Both the position numbers and the translations under genes were made by a program. DNA of 64,000 nucleotides from Amoebophrya sp. A120. Lineage: Eukaryota > Sar > Dinophyceae > Syndiniales > Amoebophryaceae. Under the pieces are notes generated by a model, which had not been told where the DNA came from, made no database searches, and worked only from the letters and a program-made list of their open reading frames with translations. Numbering within the stretch: the stretch's first letter is position 1; each line of letters begins with the position of its first letter. Shown piece by piece: positions 53,751 to 63,973 of the stretch. Location: contig CAJINV010000010.1 of the NCBI GenBank assembly GCA_905178155.1, forward strand, positions 3,864,587 through 3,928,586. Reading direction: 5' to 3'.

Positions 53751-56700
53751 ATGACGAAAACTTCCCTGAAGAAAACAACCCTGGCCTTGGCGGCCACCGG
53801 CGCCACGGCGGTGGAGGTGATGATCCTCAAGCACTTGAAAAAATCCAAGGCGGGCCGTCGTGCACAGGTTGGAAAAAGCGAGCAGCGGCTGCTGAAGACC
53901 GGCGCGGGTGAACTGCACAAGGCGGGACGACAGGAAGAATCTGCTGCGACCCGTCTCGCAACGGATCCTTTTGAGCGCTATGCGCTGGTCGATTATGACG
54001 ATGACTGTTTGGACTCCGGCACGATTAAGGCTGACGCCCAGTTCCACTGTAAGAAGGTGGGCACTGCTGGTGCAGACTCCGGGCCTGTCGAAGTCTGCAG
54101 CGGCTTGATGGAGAACGGAGATTCTCCTTGCAACGGCGCTGACCAAACGGACACGGGCAAGTGCCAGTGGGACGCCGACAACGGAAAATGCAAGTTCCGC
54201 GACTTCGTCGCGGAGAACAACCAAGGGTTTCAACACTGCCGGACGCACGCCGACGAAGCCGCCTGCAACGGCGCCGCGGCTGAAACCATCCCCTTCGGAG
54301 GGTCGTGCTTCTGGCGGTCCGAAGTGAGCGCTTGTGTTTTCACGCCGGAATGCCTCGACGATCCGGCTCCCGCGGCTGGCGGCAGCTGCATCAACCCTGC
54401 GTCACCGAGGAATCGGGCTGCGTTCGGGGACTGGGGCATCGGGCTGGTGTCCGCAGACGGGAAAACGGGCTGCGGCGCGATCGAAACCGAAGGAGCCTGC
54501 AACGCGTACCCGAACTGTCTGTGGGACGACGATGCCGCAGCGACGCCGCAATGCACAGTGAAACGGGCCGCAAACGACATCACACCGACGGCGGGCAATG
54601 TCACGGTGTCGAGCACGTACTCATCCACGACTTCCAAGCAAAACCTGGTGGACGGAAACCTGCTGGGGAACCCCTTCAACTCCGCTGACGGCGAAGACGG
54701 CGAAGACGCGCCTGCCCAGAAGTGTCCGTGGGTCCAGCTGGAACTGCCAAATGAAAGCACGCAGGTGGGCCACGTGGAGCTGACCACGCTTCTGCATTCC
54801 GACTACGCTCTTAACCGCCTCCGCCGGCTGTTTTTTCGCAAGAAGATCCTCAACTTTGCTGGTGACAAAACGTGGAACGCAACGGACGGAAACCTCCCGG
54901 AGGGAAGCCTTGACACAGAGCAGAACAGCGGCATCCGAGTTCTGGTCACGAACAACAAGCGCGATGTTCCGGCTGCCGGGCGTGGTGACGCGTGCGCGGA
55001 GCCCGCCAAGGTCTGCAACTCCCGCAATGGCGCGTGCTACGACTTCGAGGTCTGCGAGCACATCATCTGCAAGGAAGGCGAAGGAGCGACCTGCAAGAAC
55101 CGGTTCGTTGTGCCGGAGGGCATGCTATGAATTGCAATTTACATATAATCTGGGAGGTCTGGAACATTGCCTCAAAGAACCCATGAAGATGCTAAAAACT
55201 GGCCCGCTTCTTACTGTACGCAATAAATAAGGGCGAACTCCTCGTTCTCACGCGGGTTAAGCATGTTGGAGAAGCTGCCTCCTGCGCAAAACCTGTAGAT
55301 GAAATCATGCTCGCTGTAGTTCGACGTGCATTTGTTCAGGATCGATGGTGTCGTCTGACATGTGGACTTCGACTTCTCCAGAGGACCCAGACATTTAATT
55401 AAATAATTTGCAGTTGATAGATGCCCCCGGACGCCGGCACCGCTACCGTCGACTGTAGAGGGAAGATGGGGAAGTACTTGACCATTGAGCTGCCCGGCAT
55501 CGAGGAAAACCCGGGAGCCGGCGATCCGGAGTTCCGCATTCTGAACCTGAACGAAGTGAAGGTGTTTCGGCCTTTATCAAAAGGAAGAATCCCCCCTCCC
55601 CATTATATCAAAACGAAGTTTCTGATGCTGGATTAATTTACGTACACAAATCAGATTTGTATTGCTGGAGAGGACCACTGCAGGCCTACAGTAATCCTGA
55701 GTAGGGAGGTTTTGGGCTAGGCCTAGGCACTGAGCATGGCAAACGTCTACTCTGTAGGGCCAAGAGCATCACAAACCGCCTGCAGAATGCGGCGGAGCCT
55801 GTGGAGTTGCGTTCTTGCAAGACAGAGACGATTTGTGGCCACAAGTCAGCATCACAAAAAATTTTCTGAGACGTACCTTTTCGATTTCTGGGAGGGGGGA
55901 TTTTTCATTTTGATAGCCTTCGGCGCCACCGGAACCGAAAGATATCACACCGTCCGCGGATGCGATCACAGCGTCCAGCGAATTCAACGAAGATCACGAT
56001 GTGGACTTTCTGGTGGACGGTGACCTGCTATCGAGCAAAACAGCTGCGTTAGTGGGGTTCTTACTCACTTTGTAAAAATGCAGATGAAGAACACGTTAAA
56101 AATGTGCCGGTCAAGTCATCATGCCCATGCGTTGCAAGGTGCTCTCAACCTCCGCGTTTTCGCGTACTGTAGTAAGTATGTATGATCTTCGTGTGATAAC
56201 ATTTTGCTGTCATGTTATTACCCGCTTCTCCAAAACCAAAATATTTGTAATGCTGCTTCTCCAAAAAGACCAAAATTAATAAATACAAAAGCTGGACTAA
56301 CGCGGTTTTTCTCCTGGATACCTGTCTGGCCTTGTTTTCAACACCGCGGACAACAATTACGGCAGCCCTGGCCACTATGGTAGCGTCAGGTTGGAAATCG
56401 AAATTGACAAAATGGAAATTATAGATTATTTGTGAGGCATAAAATGATAATGAATCGATACCCGCCTGCTTCGGAGCCCCAGCCCCCATTTGGTCTAAGC
56501 GGAAATAGGTGCATCTTCAATGGCAAAAGAAACAGCGGGCTTTGTCATGCTCTTCAGCATGATGATCCCCATGATCCAGGAGCCTGGTCAGGAGATTTAG
56601 GTCTGGCACATATTTTACGCAGCATCCAGTGCAAGAACACAGGCACTTTATTTTGTCGTGTTGCATTGAATTATACCTCATCCCATCGTAGAATTACTTA

Positions 56701-59188
56701 GATGCATGTTGAAGTAGATTTACTTTTACATTTAGAGTTAGCAGCTTTTCCATTTTTCCGATGTCCAACCTCTGACGCTTTGATAGCCAACATTGCCCGT
56801 GGGTGCAGCTCGAGCTGTCCGGCGTCAGCACCGGAGCCAAGGTGGGCGCAGTGGAGCTGACGAGCTACATCTCCGGCGACGGGCTGTTTCGGCTGCGCCG
56901 CCTCTTTTTCGACAAGAAATACGATGGAAACACTTGGAACGCCACCGACCCGGCGAAGATCGAGTCGAACGTGACCGACCAGCAGAACGCCGGGTTTCGG
57001 GTCCTCCTCCAGAGCGAACCCCGCGACCGCTCCGCTACCTCGAGATGGTTTCACCAGTACGTGACACACAAAGAGACCGGGGTGACGCGCATCCGGGAAT
57101 GGTGGCAAGGTACTGGAAAAGGGGAGACCTGCGACGCCCTGTCGACCAGCAGCGCGGCCCAGGTGTGTGAACACGTGGTTTGCGAAATTGGGGAAACGTG
57201 CAAGGACCAATTCGTGCCAGACGCTACCATTGATGGGGTCGGTACCGCCACGGTGGACTGCGGAGGCAAGGAAGGAAAGTACTTGATCATCGAGTTGCCG
57301 GGGGTTGTGCCGGGAGATTCTCCAGACACCCGCATCTTGAACCTGAACGAAGTGAAAGTGTTTGCGTTTGCGCGCCGCGCATGCGACACCTTCGATCAAC
57401 AAGCCAACTGCCCCTCCGATCGCTGCGCGTGGGCCGACGGAAATTGCGGCGACAAGACTGCCGACCCAGCTGCGTGCGACACCTACGATCAGGCCACCTG
57501 TCCCTCCGATCGATGCGCGTGGGCCGACGAGAAGTGCGGCGACAAGACTACCGAACCAGCCGCATGCGACACCTACGAAGAGGCCACCTGTCCCTCCGAT
57601 CGATGCGCCTGGGCCGACGACAAGTGCGGTGACAAGACTCCAGGTACTTGTTGTCGCAATTTTCTTTTGTTCTAATAAGCAGCTCGCTCGTTGACGTGAA
57701 CATTCTTTTTTGCGAGAATGATTGCACGAAGTCTGCAAATCATGTTGGCGAAAAACAAAAACATACTTCTAGCTTTTACTTACTCCTGGCTTGAACTTGT
57801 TCCACGTCATTTTTGTAACATCAACAGAAGCCTGCAGCACACTGGCCGAGGATGAGTGTGCTGCCCGGTCCGCCGATTGCACTTGGGATGCCGACGCAAC
57901 CACTTGTGGGGACAAGTCCGCGTCCGGACAGCAAGCTATCGTATGTAAAAACGTACCCACCCCATAGTCAAGATGGGGAATCGGCTAGACAAATCCGCGA
58001 GCTTTGCCTGTTTCGCATGACAAATTTGGACGCGTAGTGTAGTGCTGTTTGAGCTAGTTCAGCAGCATTACAAATCTAGTCTCTCATGCTGATTGGAGCA
58101 TGACAAATTTCAAAACACCATTAGCAAATGCTTCTCATGGGGCTCCGCATGAGAAACATTTTAAGCATGCAGATTTGCATGACAACTATGGTGTGGGAAC
58201 GTTTTTACACAGGATACAAGCCTGCAGCACCTTTACCGCAGCTGAGGACTGCGACGAGAGTCGTTGCACCTGGGACGCTATGCAGTGCAAAAGTATCGTA
58301 CTCGTATAAATGCATTACAGATTTCCTCAGCATGAGCGATAAAGTTTGTAATGCGGATTTACCTTAAAAAAGAGATTTGTAATGCAAGACTTGCATTAGC
58401 ATTCATACGAGTGCGATACTTTTGCACAGGATAGACGCAAACGCCGACGAGGGGGAATATGACAGTGCACAACTCGTCCCCCTCCCCTTCATTTGTGCGG
58501 CAAGAACAGCAACACAAGCAACGACAGCGATGCCACTTCCGCATGACAAATTTGCACGCTTGTAGTGCGGTTTGGGGTTCCAAAATTTGGCATGCAGACA
58601 CTGCCTAGGGCCAGGGTCGTGTGGACTTGGTATTTTGCATCATTTATAGAAATGTATAAAGGGGAGGTGGGGTTGAGGTTGTGCACTCTCATAGGAAAAA
58701 GTGCTCCGACGTTGAAAAATATCCAGTGCAAAAGTGATGTCTCCGCCTCATGATTTTTTTTATGCGACGTCTTGGTGTTCGCTGTGACAATGAAAAAGGA
58801 ACACGATGCCCTCTTTGATGTTTCTTCATGCAAAATAAAGAACCCGCCTCAGCCTCAGTGGGAAGTTTCTTTTTGGTCGTGGTACAGTGTCAGTGAGAAG
58901 TACTTTTTACTTACTTACACAACCGCGACCTTATCTCGAGGCCAGTTATTTGTCATGCGAATATACGCGGCTCGGGCTCGCTCCAACTGAATTTTCAGAC
59001 TAACTAGGACTGCAAGATGAACCTTTCGCGTTCTTGATCTTCTATTGAAATAAAGCCTGCCGCTCCCATGCCTGGAACTTACAGCGAAAATAATTATGTC
59101 GCAATGATCACCTTCACCAGTTGGAGACAGTTTTTTGCACTGTGATACTCAGGACGAAGAGGCGGAGGAGGATTGCTGCGGCTACTGA
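53751..59188 (+). CDS. Large lectin-like surface protein, family member 3 (two F-type-lectin-like domains, Cys repeats)
   Basis: Exons 53751-55120, 55420-55569, 55916-56023, 56321-56370, 56786-57643, 57828-57931, 58217-58273, 58434-58452, 58694-58719 and 59153-59188 give 925 residues. Intron 57644-57827 is GT-AG; eight introners make the other breaks. N-terminus: SLKKTTLALAATGATAVEVM plus a basic run, a likely signal or anchor. A Cys-rich region follows (85-272; TGKCQWD, CKFRDF, FGGSCFW). Two galactose-binding-fold repeats, about 277-506 and 510-752, show NLVDGNL/FLVDGDL, CPWVQLEL, RLRRLFF, TATVDC, GKYLTIELPG and LNLNEVKVF, the pattern of F-type lectins that bind fucose; ligand residues cannot be assigned. 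Five Cys-x-Trp repeats (about 754-915; CPSDRCAWADEKCGDK) precede an acidic end, EEDCCGY. A host- or self-recognition role is inferred. Confidence 0.75.
55126..55419 (+). mobile_element. Introner IE-A, degenerate
   Basis: TATGAATTGCAATTTACATA, then GGTCTGGAA; right AGACATTTAATTAAATAATT, then TGCAGTTGATA. TSD CATGC/GATGC. The right TIR has an AT-rich insertion. The long frame stops inside it; excision continues into the lectin domain (PEGMPPDAG). Confidence 0.88.
55575..55915 (+). mobile_element. Introner IE-D
   Basis: TATCAAAAGGAAGAATCCCC...GGATTTTTCATTTTGATA, TSD GCCTT perfect. Confidence 0.94.
56029..56320 (+). mobile_element. Introner IE-E, divergent
   Basis: TATCGAGCAAAACAGCTGCG...CGCGGTTTTTCTCCTGGATA, TSD CCTGC/CCTGT. 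Joined exons read LVDGDLSGLV. Confidence 0.88.
56376..56785 (+). mobile_element. Introner IE-I, long copy
   Basis: TATGGTAGCGTCAGGTTGGA...CCAACCTCTGACGCTTTGATA ends, TSD GCCAC/GCCAA; 410 bp. Joined exons read SPGQHCPWVQ, matching the first lectin domain. Confidence 0.88.
57367..57643. repeat. Tandem Cys-x-Trp repeats within the lectin gene
   Basis: Three near-identical units of about 90 bp, each encoding CDTYDQATCPSDRCAWAD plus KCGDKT. Two more divergent units lie in the following exons. The high DNA identity suggests recent duplication or conversion. Confidence 0.85.
57937..58216 (+). mobile_element. Introner IE-G
   Basis: TATCGTATGTAAAAACGTAC...AACGTTTTTACACAGGATA, TSD CAAGC perfect. Confidence 0.95.
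58279..58433 (+). mobile_element. Introner IE-B
   Basis: TATGCAGTGCAAAAGTATCG...GATACTTTTGCACAGGATA, TSD GACGC perfect; leaves a 19-nt exon before the next introner. Confidence 0.94.
58458..58693 (+). mobile_element. Introner IE-F
   Basis: TATGACAGTGCACAACTCGT...TTGAGGTTGTGCACTCTCATA ends, TSD GGGAA/GGAAA. Confidence 0.92.
58720..59147 (+). mobile_element. Putative introner IE-J (single copy)
   Basis: TATCCAGTGCAAAAG on the left, CTGTTTTTTGCACTGTGATA on the right; 428 bp. Flanks do not form a TSD, yet removing element plus 5 nt keeps frame (DVEKDEEAE). A GT-AG reading (GTGCAAAA near 58725 to CTCAG 59152) also keeps frame, so this could be an introner turned ordinary intron. Confidence 0.6.
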
Positions 59189-60631
59189 GCAACCGCTTCT
59201 CACAATTTGTGGATGCGCATCGCTCGTCCGGAATCACCGGCAGCAAAAAATGGCGAACTACCTTTAATACCGTCGTGTAAGTCAATGGCTCACCAGTTTC
59301 ACCCCCAGCTCAATTTCTATTTCACAGAAAAGTCACCGCATGATTGGGAAGGGATACTAGTCATCGGAATTCTTTCGAAAATATTTCCAGAACAAGTGGC
59401 CTAGAATTTTTTTTTTATGGGCAGAGTATTACAGTCAGAAAACATGATCGCCACTCCTTCATTTCATATCATCTTCTAGATCTAGCACAGCAGGCACGAC
59501 CACCATCGCATATACAAACAAGAACAACAGAAAGACCCAATTACAATTTTTTATTTGAACCCTTAGTCCTGAGCAGGCAAAGATTTTGTTCGTATCCCGA
59601 ATTTTATCTTCGATCTTCACTTCTTCTGCAATTTTACACACATGGATCATGAGCTTTATTTCTTTTTGCAGTGAAAAAACTAAAACCTCAACAAACTCCG
59701 CGTGTGCGAGAGGAGTTCTTGTACAAGATCGCGCAGGGAACCAGCTGGAGGCACTGCTGCGTCTATAATCGACGTATGCTTTCCTTGTCCTGCCACCTTG
59801 TCTAGGTTCCTTCTCGTCACGCGTCCGTTTTGCTTCGTATCCCGAAACAAAATTTAGTTTGGAACCGTTGCCGCAAGTAGAGGACCTCCGTGGTTCTTCT
59901 TCTTCGGGTTGTAGCACGGGGCATAGGTGGTACTCATCTTGAAGTTAGCACATTACTTGTCATCATCGCGAGAAGTAGTAGGCTACACATGATTGTGATG
60001 CAAACAAGAGCTGCAGGCTCCATGACACGACCAGAAGGAGGACCACTACATGCGAAGTAGAAGTTAGTACTTGATCGAGGTTACAGAATAAAAAAGTCGT
60101 CAGACCACTACTTTTGTCGTCGTGGTCGAGGAACAGGTACTGCTATGGAAGTAGTGCAGCTTCTGTTCATGATCTTCAACTTTGATTAATAGCAGCCGGT
60201 CGTGTAGTTGAGCGTGACGTCGTGGGTGCTGTCTTCTTGCCCATATAACAGAGAGAACTTGAACTAGAAGTACTCCGCTCGTTGAAGTCTTTGCGCACTG
60301 CTTCGTCTACAGTAGTACATGAGAGACAGTAGAAACCAGCTTTACGTGGAACAACTGTGATGAGGGTTTCTCATTTGATTATCTCCTTTTGTCGTCGTCG
60401 TCTTTGCACTTTCGCCTTTCTGCTCGGTGACAGGAAGATTTGAAGAGTTATGTCAGCAAAGCAAAGGTATAACAAGAGTCAGACTTGAAGAAACCCGAGC
60501 GTCTGTTTCCACATGTTGAAGCGAGTCCGACTTGTTCCATTCAGATCTCGATAAAAGTATACCACAGTCAACCGATCTTGCTCTTGGCAAGCAAGGTAAT
60601 AGCAAATCGAAAGGCAGAGAAAACTCCAACT
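59189..60631. other. Intergenic region
   Basis: 1.4 kb with no gene, TIR or notable repeat recognised. Confidence 0.55.
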
Positions 60632-63600
60632 ATGCCCTCCTCTCCTGCCGGCGGCCCGGAGGCGAAGCTGCGCCCCGGGGAATCGCCGGACGCAGCCGTA
60701 TCCAATGCAAAAGTATCGTAGTCGTAGCAATCGCAGTCATGCATTGCAAATCTTTTTCGTAAGGCAATTCCCCATTACAAATTTCGTTTCTCATGCTGAG
60801 GAATGCAATTATACGAGTACGATACTTTTGCAATGCATAAGCCGAGGAGCGTGGCAATGAGGCGATGACCGTATCAAACGCAAATATGTTTGGGTGTGGG
60901 AGATGAATGCAAGACTTGTCATGCTTGGCAGAATGGAGAGAAACAAAAGCAAAACCTGGCATGCCTGAAACGATGCATCAAGCCCCTTCGTCTTTGTCAT
61001 GACACAAACGCAGTTTCTCATGCGGATTGCGGATGACATACACATAACAGCTCAGTCAAGAACTTGTGTTGTGTGGGGGCTCCAACGAGAAGGCTCAAGG
61101 CTGCGCACCATGCATCACAAATTTCCAGACCTAGAACCGCATTTGCGATCCATAGATCGAAGCGTTTAACAAGTTGGTACATGCGATCGACTATGCATCG
61201 CAAAAGTATCGTATTTAGTAGTAATTGCATTACAAATTAGCTCAGCATGACAAATGGAATCTGTCACGCGGATTTACCTAATAAAGAACTAGATTTGTAA
61301 TGCATAATTGCGATAATTTCTACGACTTTTGCAATGCATATCGACGGGGAGCGATCCAAGATCAAGCAGTCTTGGACCAGCGTAAACGAGCAGTACCAGA
61401 AGACCCAGCAATTCTGCAACGAATTGAAGCAAGAGACAGAGCAGTGGATCCAGGGCGAAAAAGCAAAAATCGAGGCGGCGTGGCAGGAGATCGAGGCGAC
61501 AAGGAACATATGCATTGCAAAAGTATCGCACTCGTATAAACGCATGACAAATTTCCTCAGCATTACAAATGTAAATTTGTAATGCGGATTCGCCTTGATT
61601 GCTAGATTTGTAATGCATGCCTGCGATTACTACGAGTACGATACTTTTGCACAGGATAGAACAGTCTGAAAGTGCTGGACTCGAGCGATGACACCTTGCT
61701 CAAACTCAGCTGCTCCGGAGTGAATTTCCAATTGAGAAAAGGTATTATATTATTTCAAGCACAGGCGCTTGAAGGATTATAGTTGTCGTTTTCGTGCATA
61801 ATTCTTAACATACACGGGAGACCGTCGAGACGCACGATTTGTAGTGAAGATGCACAGGCACAAGAATTGGTATTGGAATATAATCTGCACAACGTCAACA
61901 TCAACGTCAAAAATTTCTAAAACCCTAGGTGCCCTCGCTTTCGTCCCGGATTCCCATCTGAATGCGCTGTTTGCGGCAGAAAGCTCGCTGAAGAAGGACG
62001 CAGACGGCCGATACGTGCTGGATTTCAATCCCGAATGCTTCGCTCTCATTCTGGATTACGTGAAAAACAAAGCGCTAGCACCGGACAAAAGTACAACTGA
62101 TGTTGACATTGAGATTGCCATGCCGATCGTGAATTTTTGTTTGCGCATCATCATGCGCATGACATACCACATTTCTGCGACTGCGTGTTTCACTGCATCA
62201 GGAACTGTTTGAAATCAAAGGTACCGTCGTCCCCATACCACCGATACCCGCAGAGCAAAGAACAAATATGATAGTCGTGCACAGCCCCCCGCCTCTGCTT
62301 CCCATTCGAGTGGCATGAGCAGTATATCGAAACACCAGTAAACATGGAGCCTGTGGTGCATGACATGAACAATGCCCTAGACCGAATGTAGTACAACTAC
62401 GTGGAGGGCTTGCGGAATCATTTGTCGTGCAGACTGTGCCATCAAAGGGCGTGAACTGGATCTGGCTTTTTGCGCGACAACTGAGGGGGAAAGGGGGTTG
62501 TGCACTCTCATAACGAACATGGACTTGCTGTGCGAAGCCTTGAAATAAGAACTGCAAATAGAAAGTCGTTTCTACTTGGGTCTGAAATGAATAAGCCTGT
62601 TATGCTGAGTTGTGCTGAGAGAGTTATCGATGAAATAAAGCCGCATACGCACACCACGAGCTGCATTTGGGCATGATAATTAAAGTAAGACGTAAAAAGA
62701 AATACAAGTCGCACCAGTTTTTAAGTACTCTATTTTCCAGACCCAGTTCCACTCGATGAATATTTGCAATGCACAGGGAATTTACGTACTTCCTCCCCCC
62801 AAACGAGATGGTGAAGAATCACGGGACTAGTTTGATTGTCACATCAAACATATCCTACGTAAAAACGTCCTAATACCATAGTCAAGGTGGGAGATCTGCA
62901 ACACAAATCTCCAAGTTTTGGGAGTTCTGCATGACAGGTTTCCATCTGCAGCGTACTGCTGGTTAGAAAGGAAAGCCGCATGTGAAAGCCATGCGCTGAC
63001 GCTGTTTACAGCAATAAGTACAAATTCCAGAACACGACTGGAAATGCCTCTCAGTCTCAAGGAGATGCGCATTACAAATTTTCCTGTCACTGAACATTTG
63101 CATGACAACTCTGGGGTGCGGACGCTTTTACACAGGATAAAACACCGCGGAAAGCACGCACGACGGCTGGCAGTTGATCTCGGCGGCACACCCCTTGCGA
63201 AACAGCAGAAGAGGCTACTTCGAGGCGAAGGTATATGAATGTGAAGTCTGTGCATGATGACAAGATCTTCTTGTGATGCCCGTCTGTGCATAGACAAATA
63301 GAAAGTTAAAGCTCAGCACTGTGACTGTCAGTCAGCTTCTCTATCGGCAAAAATGAACCAGATCGAATCCAATTCGGACCCCCGTGGTGGCCTGGCGATC
63401 GGCGTGACCGCTGTGCAGCCGAGTGGTGATACGATCCACCAGCTGAAGCAGAAATTTGGTGTACTTTACAACAGCAACAACGGGGTGATCGACGCGGATT
63501 GCACGGGAACGACGGACGTTACGAAGCAGGTCATGTTTAAGGAGGGCTCGGTCATCGGGTGCGAGTACAACCCGGATACCTTCCTGGTCCGGTGGTTTTT

Positions 63601-63973
63601 CTATGACAGTGCACAACTCCCCCTCCCCCACATTGGTATAGCATCAACGGCAATACAAGCATCATCAAAAGTGCCGGCTTTGCATGACAAAGTTGCACTG
63701 GAGTGTAGTGCTATTTGGGGTACCAGAACTTGTCATGCAAACAGTGCCAAGGAAGAGGCAAGTGGTGGATTCGGTATTTTGCGTGACAAATGAGGGGGAG
63801 GGGGAGTTGTGCACTCTCATACTTTCAACTCCCAGCTTATCGGCAGCTGCTCCGTGAAAGCGGAAAAAACGGACAAGTTTGCGGTGGTCTACCCAGTGTT
63901 CGGGCTCTACGCGAAGGGACAGAAGATAAAAATCGACTTCCAGGCCCTGCTGCCGCCGAGTGCGTCCAGTTGA
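60632..63973 (+). CDS. BTB (KCTD-type) - SPRY domain protein
   Basis: Exons 60632-60693, 60840-60866, 61155-61186, 61341-61503, 61659-61741, 61929-62101, 62202-62261, 62513-62529, 62777-62845, 63140-63230, 63362-63596 and 63822-63973 give 387 residues. Introns 61742-61928, 62102-62201, 62530-62776 and 63231-63361 are GT-AG; seven introners make the rest. Residues 25-95 are a charged coiled coil (WTSVNEQYQKTQQFCNELKQ). The BTB/T1-like domain follows (about 100-180: LKLSCSGVNFQLRKG, DGRYVLDFNPECFALILDYV). SPRY (about 205-387) shows GWQLISA, RRGYFEAK, GLAIGV, GVLYNSNNG, GSVIGCEYNP and YAKGQKIKIDF. BTB domains oligomerise and can recruit Cul3; SPRY binds peptides, so a ubiquitin adaptor is possible. 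If intron 62530-62776 is wrong, these are two genes and the first stops at TAA 62546. Confidence 0.72.
60699..60839 (+). mobile_element. Introner IE-B
   Basis: TATCCAATGCAAAAGTATCG...GATACTTTTGCAATGCATA, TSD AGCCG perfect; 141 bp. Confidence 0.94.
60872..61154 (+). mobile_element. Introner IE-A, worn
   Basis: TATCAAACGCAAATATGTTT...CGCATTTGCGATCCATA, TSD GACCG/GATCG. Confidence 0.9.
61192..61340 (+). mobile_element. Introner IE-B
   Basis: TATGCATCGCAAAAGTATCG...ACGACTTTTGCAATGCATA, TSD TCGAC perfect. Only a 32-nt exon separates it from the preceding IE-A. Confidence 0.94.
61509..61658 (+). mobile_element. Introner IE-B
   Basis: TATGCATTGCAAAAGTATCG...GATACTTTTGCACAGGATA, TSD GAACA perfect. 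Confidence 0.95.
62267..62512 (+). mobile_element. Introner IE-F
   Basis: TATGATAGTCGTGCACAGCC...GGGTTGTGCACTCTCATA, TSD ACAAA/ACGAA. Confidence 0.91.
62851..63139 (+). mobile_element. Introner IE-G in the SPRY domain
   Basis: TATCCTACGTAAAAACGTCC...GACGCTTTTACACAGGATA, TSD AAACA perfect. Joined exons read LIVTSNTAES. Confidence 0.94.
63602..63821 (+). mobile_element. Introner IE-F in the SPRY domain
   Basis: TATGACAGTGCACAACTCCC...GGGAGTTGTGCACTCTCATA, TSD TTTTC/CTTTC. Both TIRs near consensus. Confidence 0.94.
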
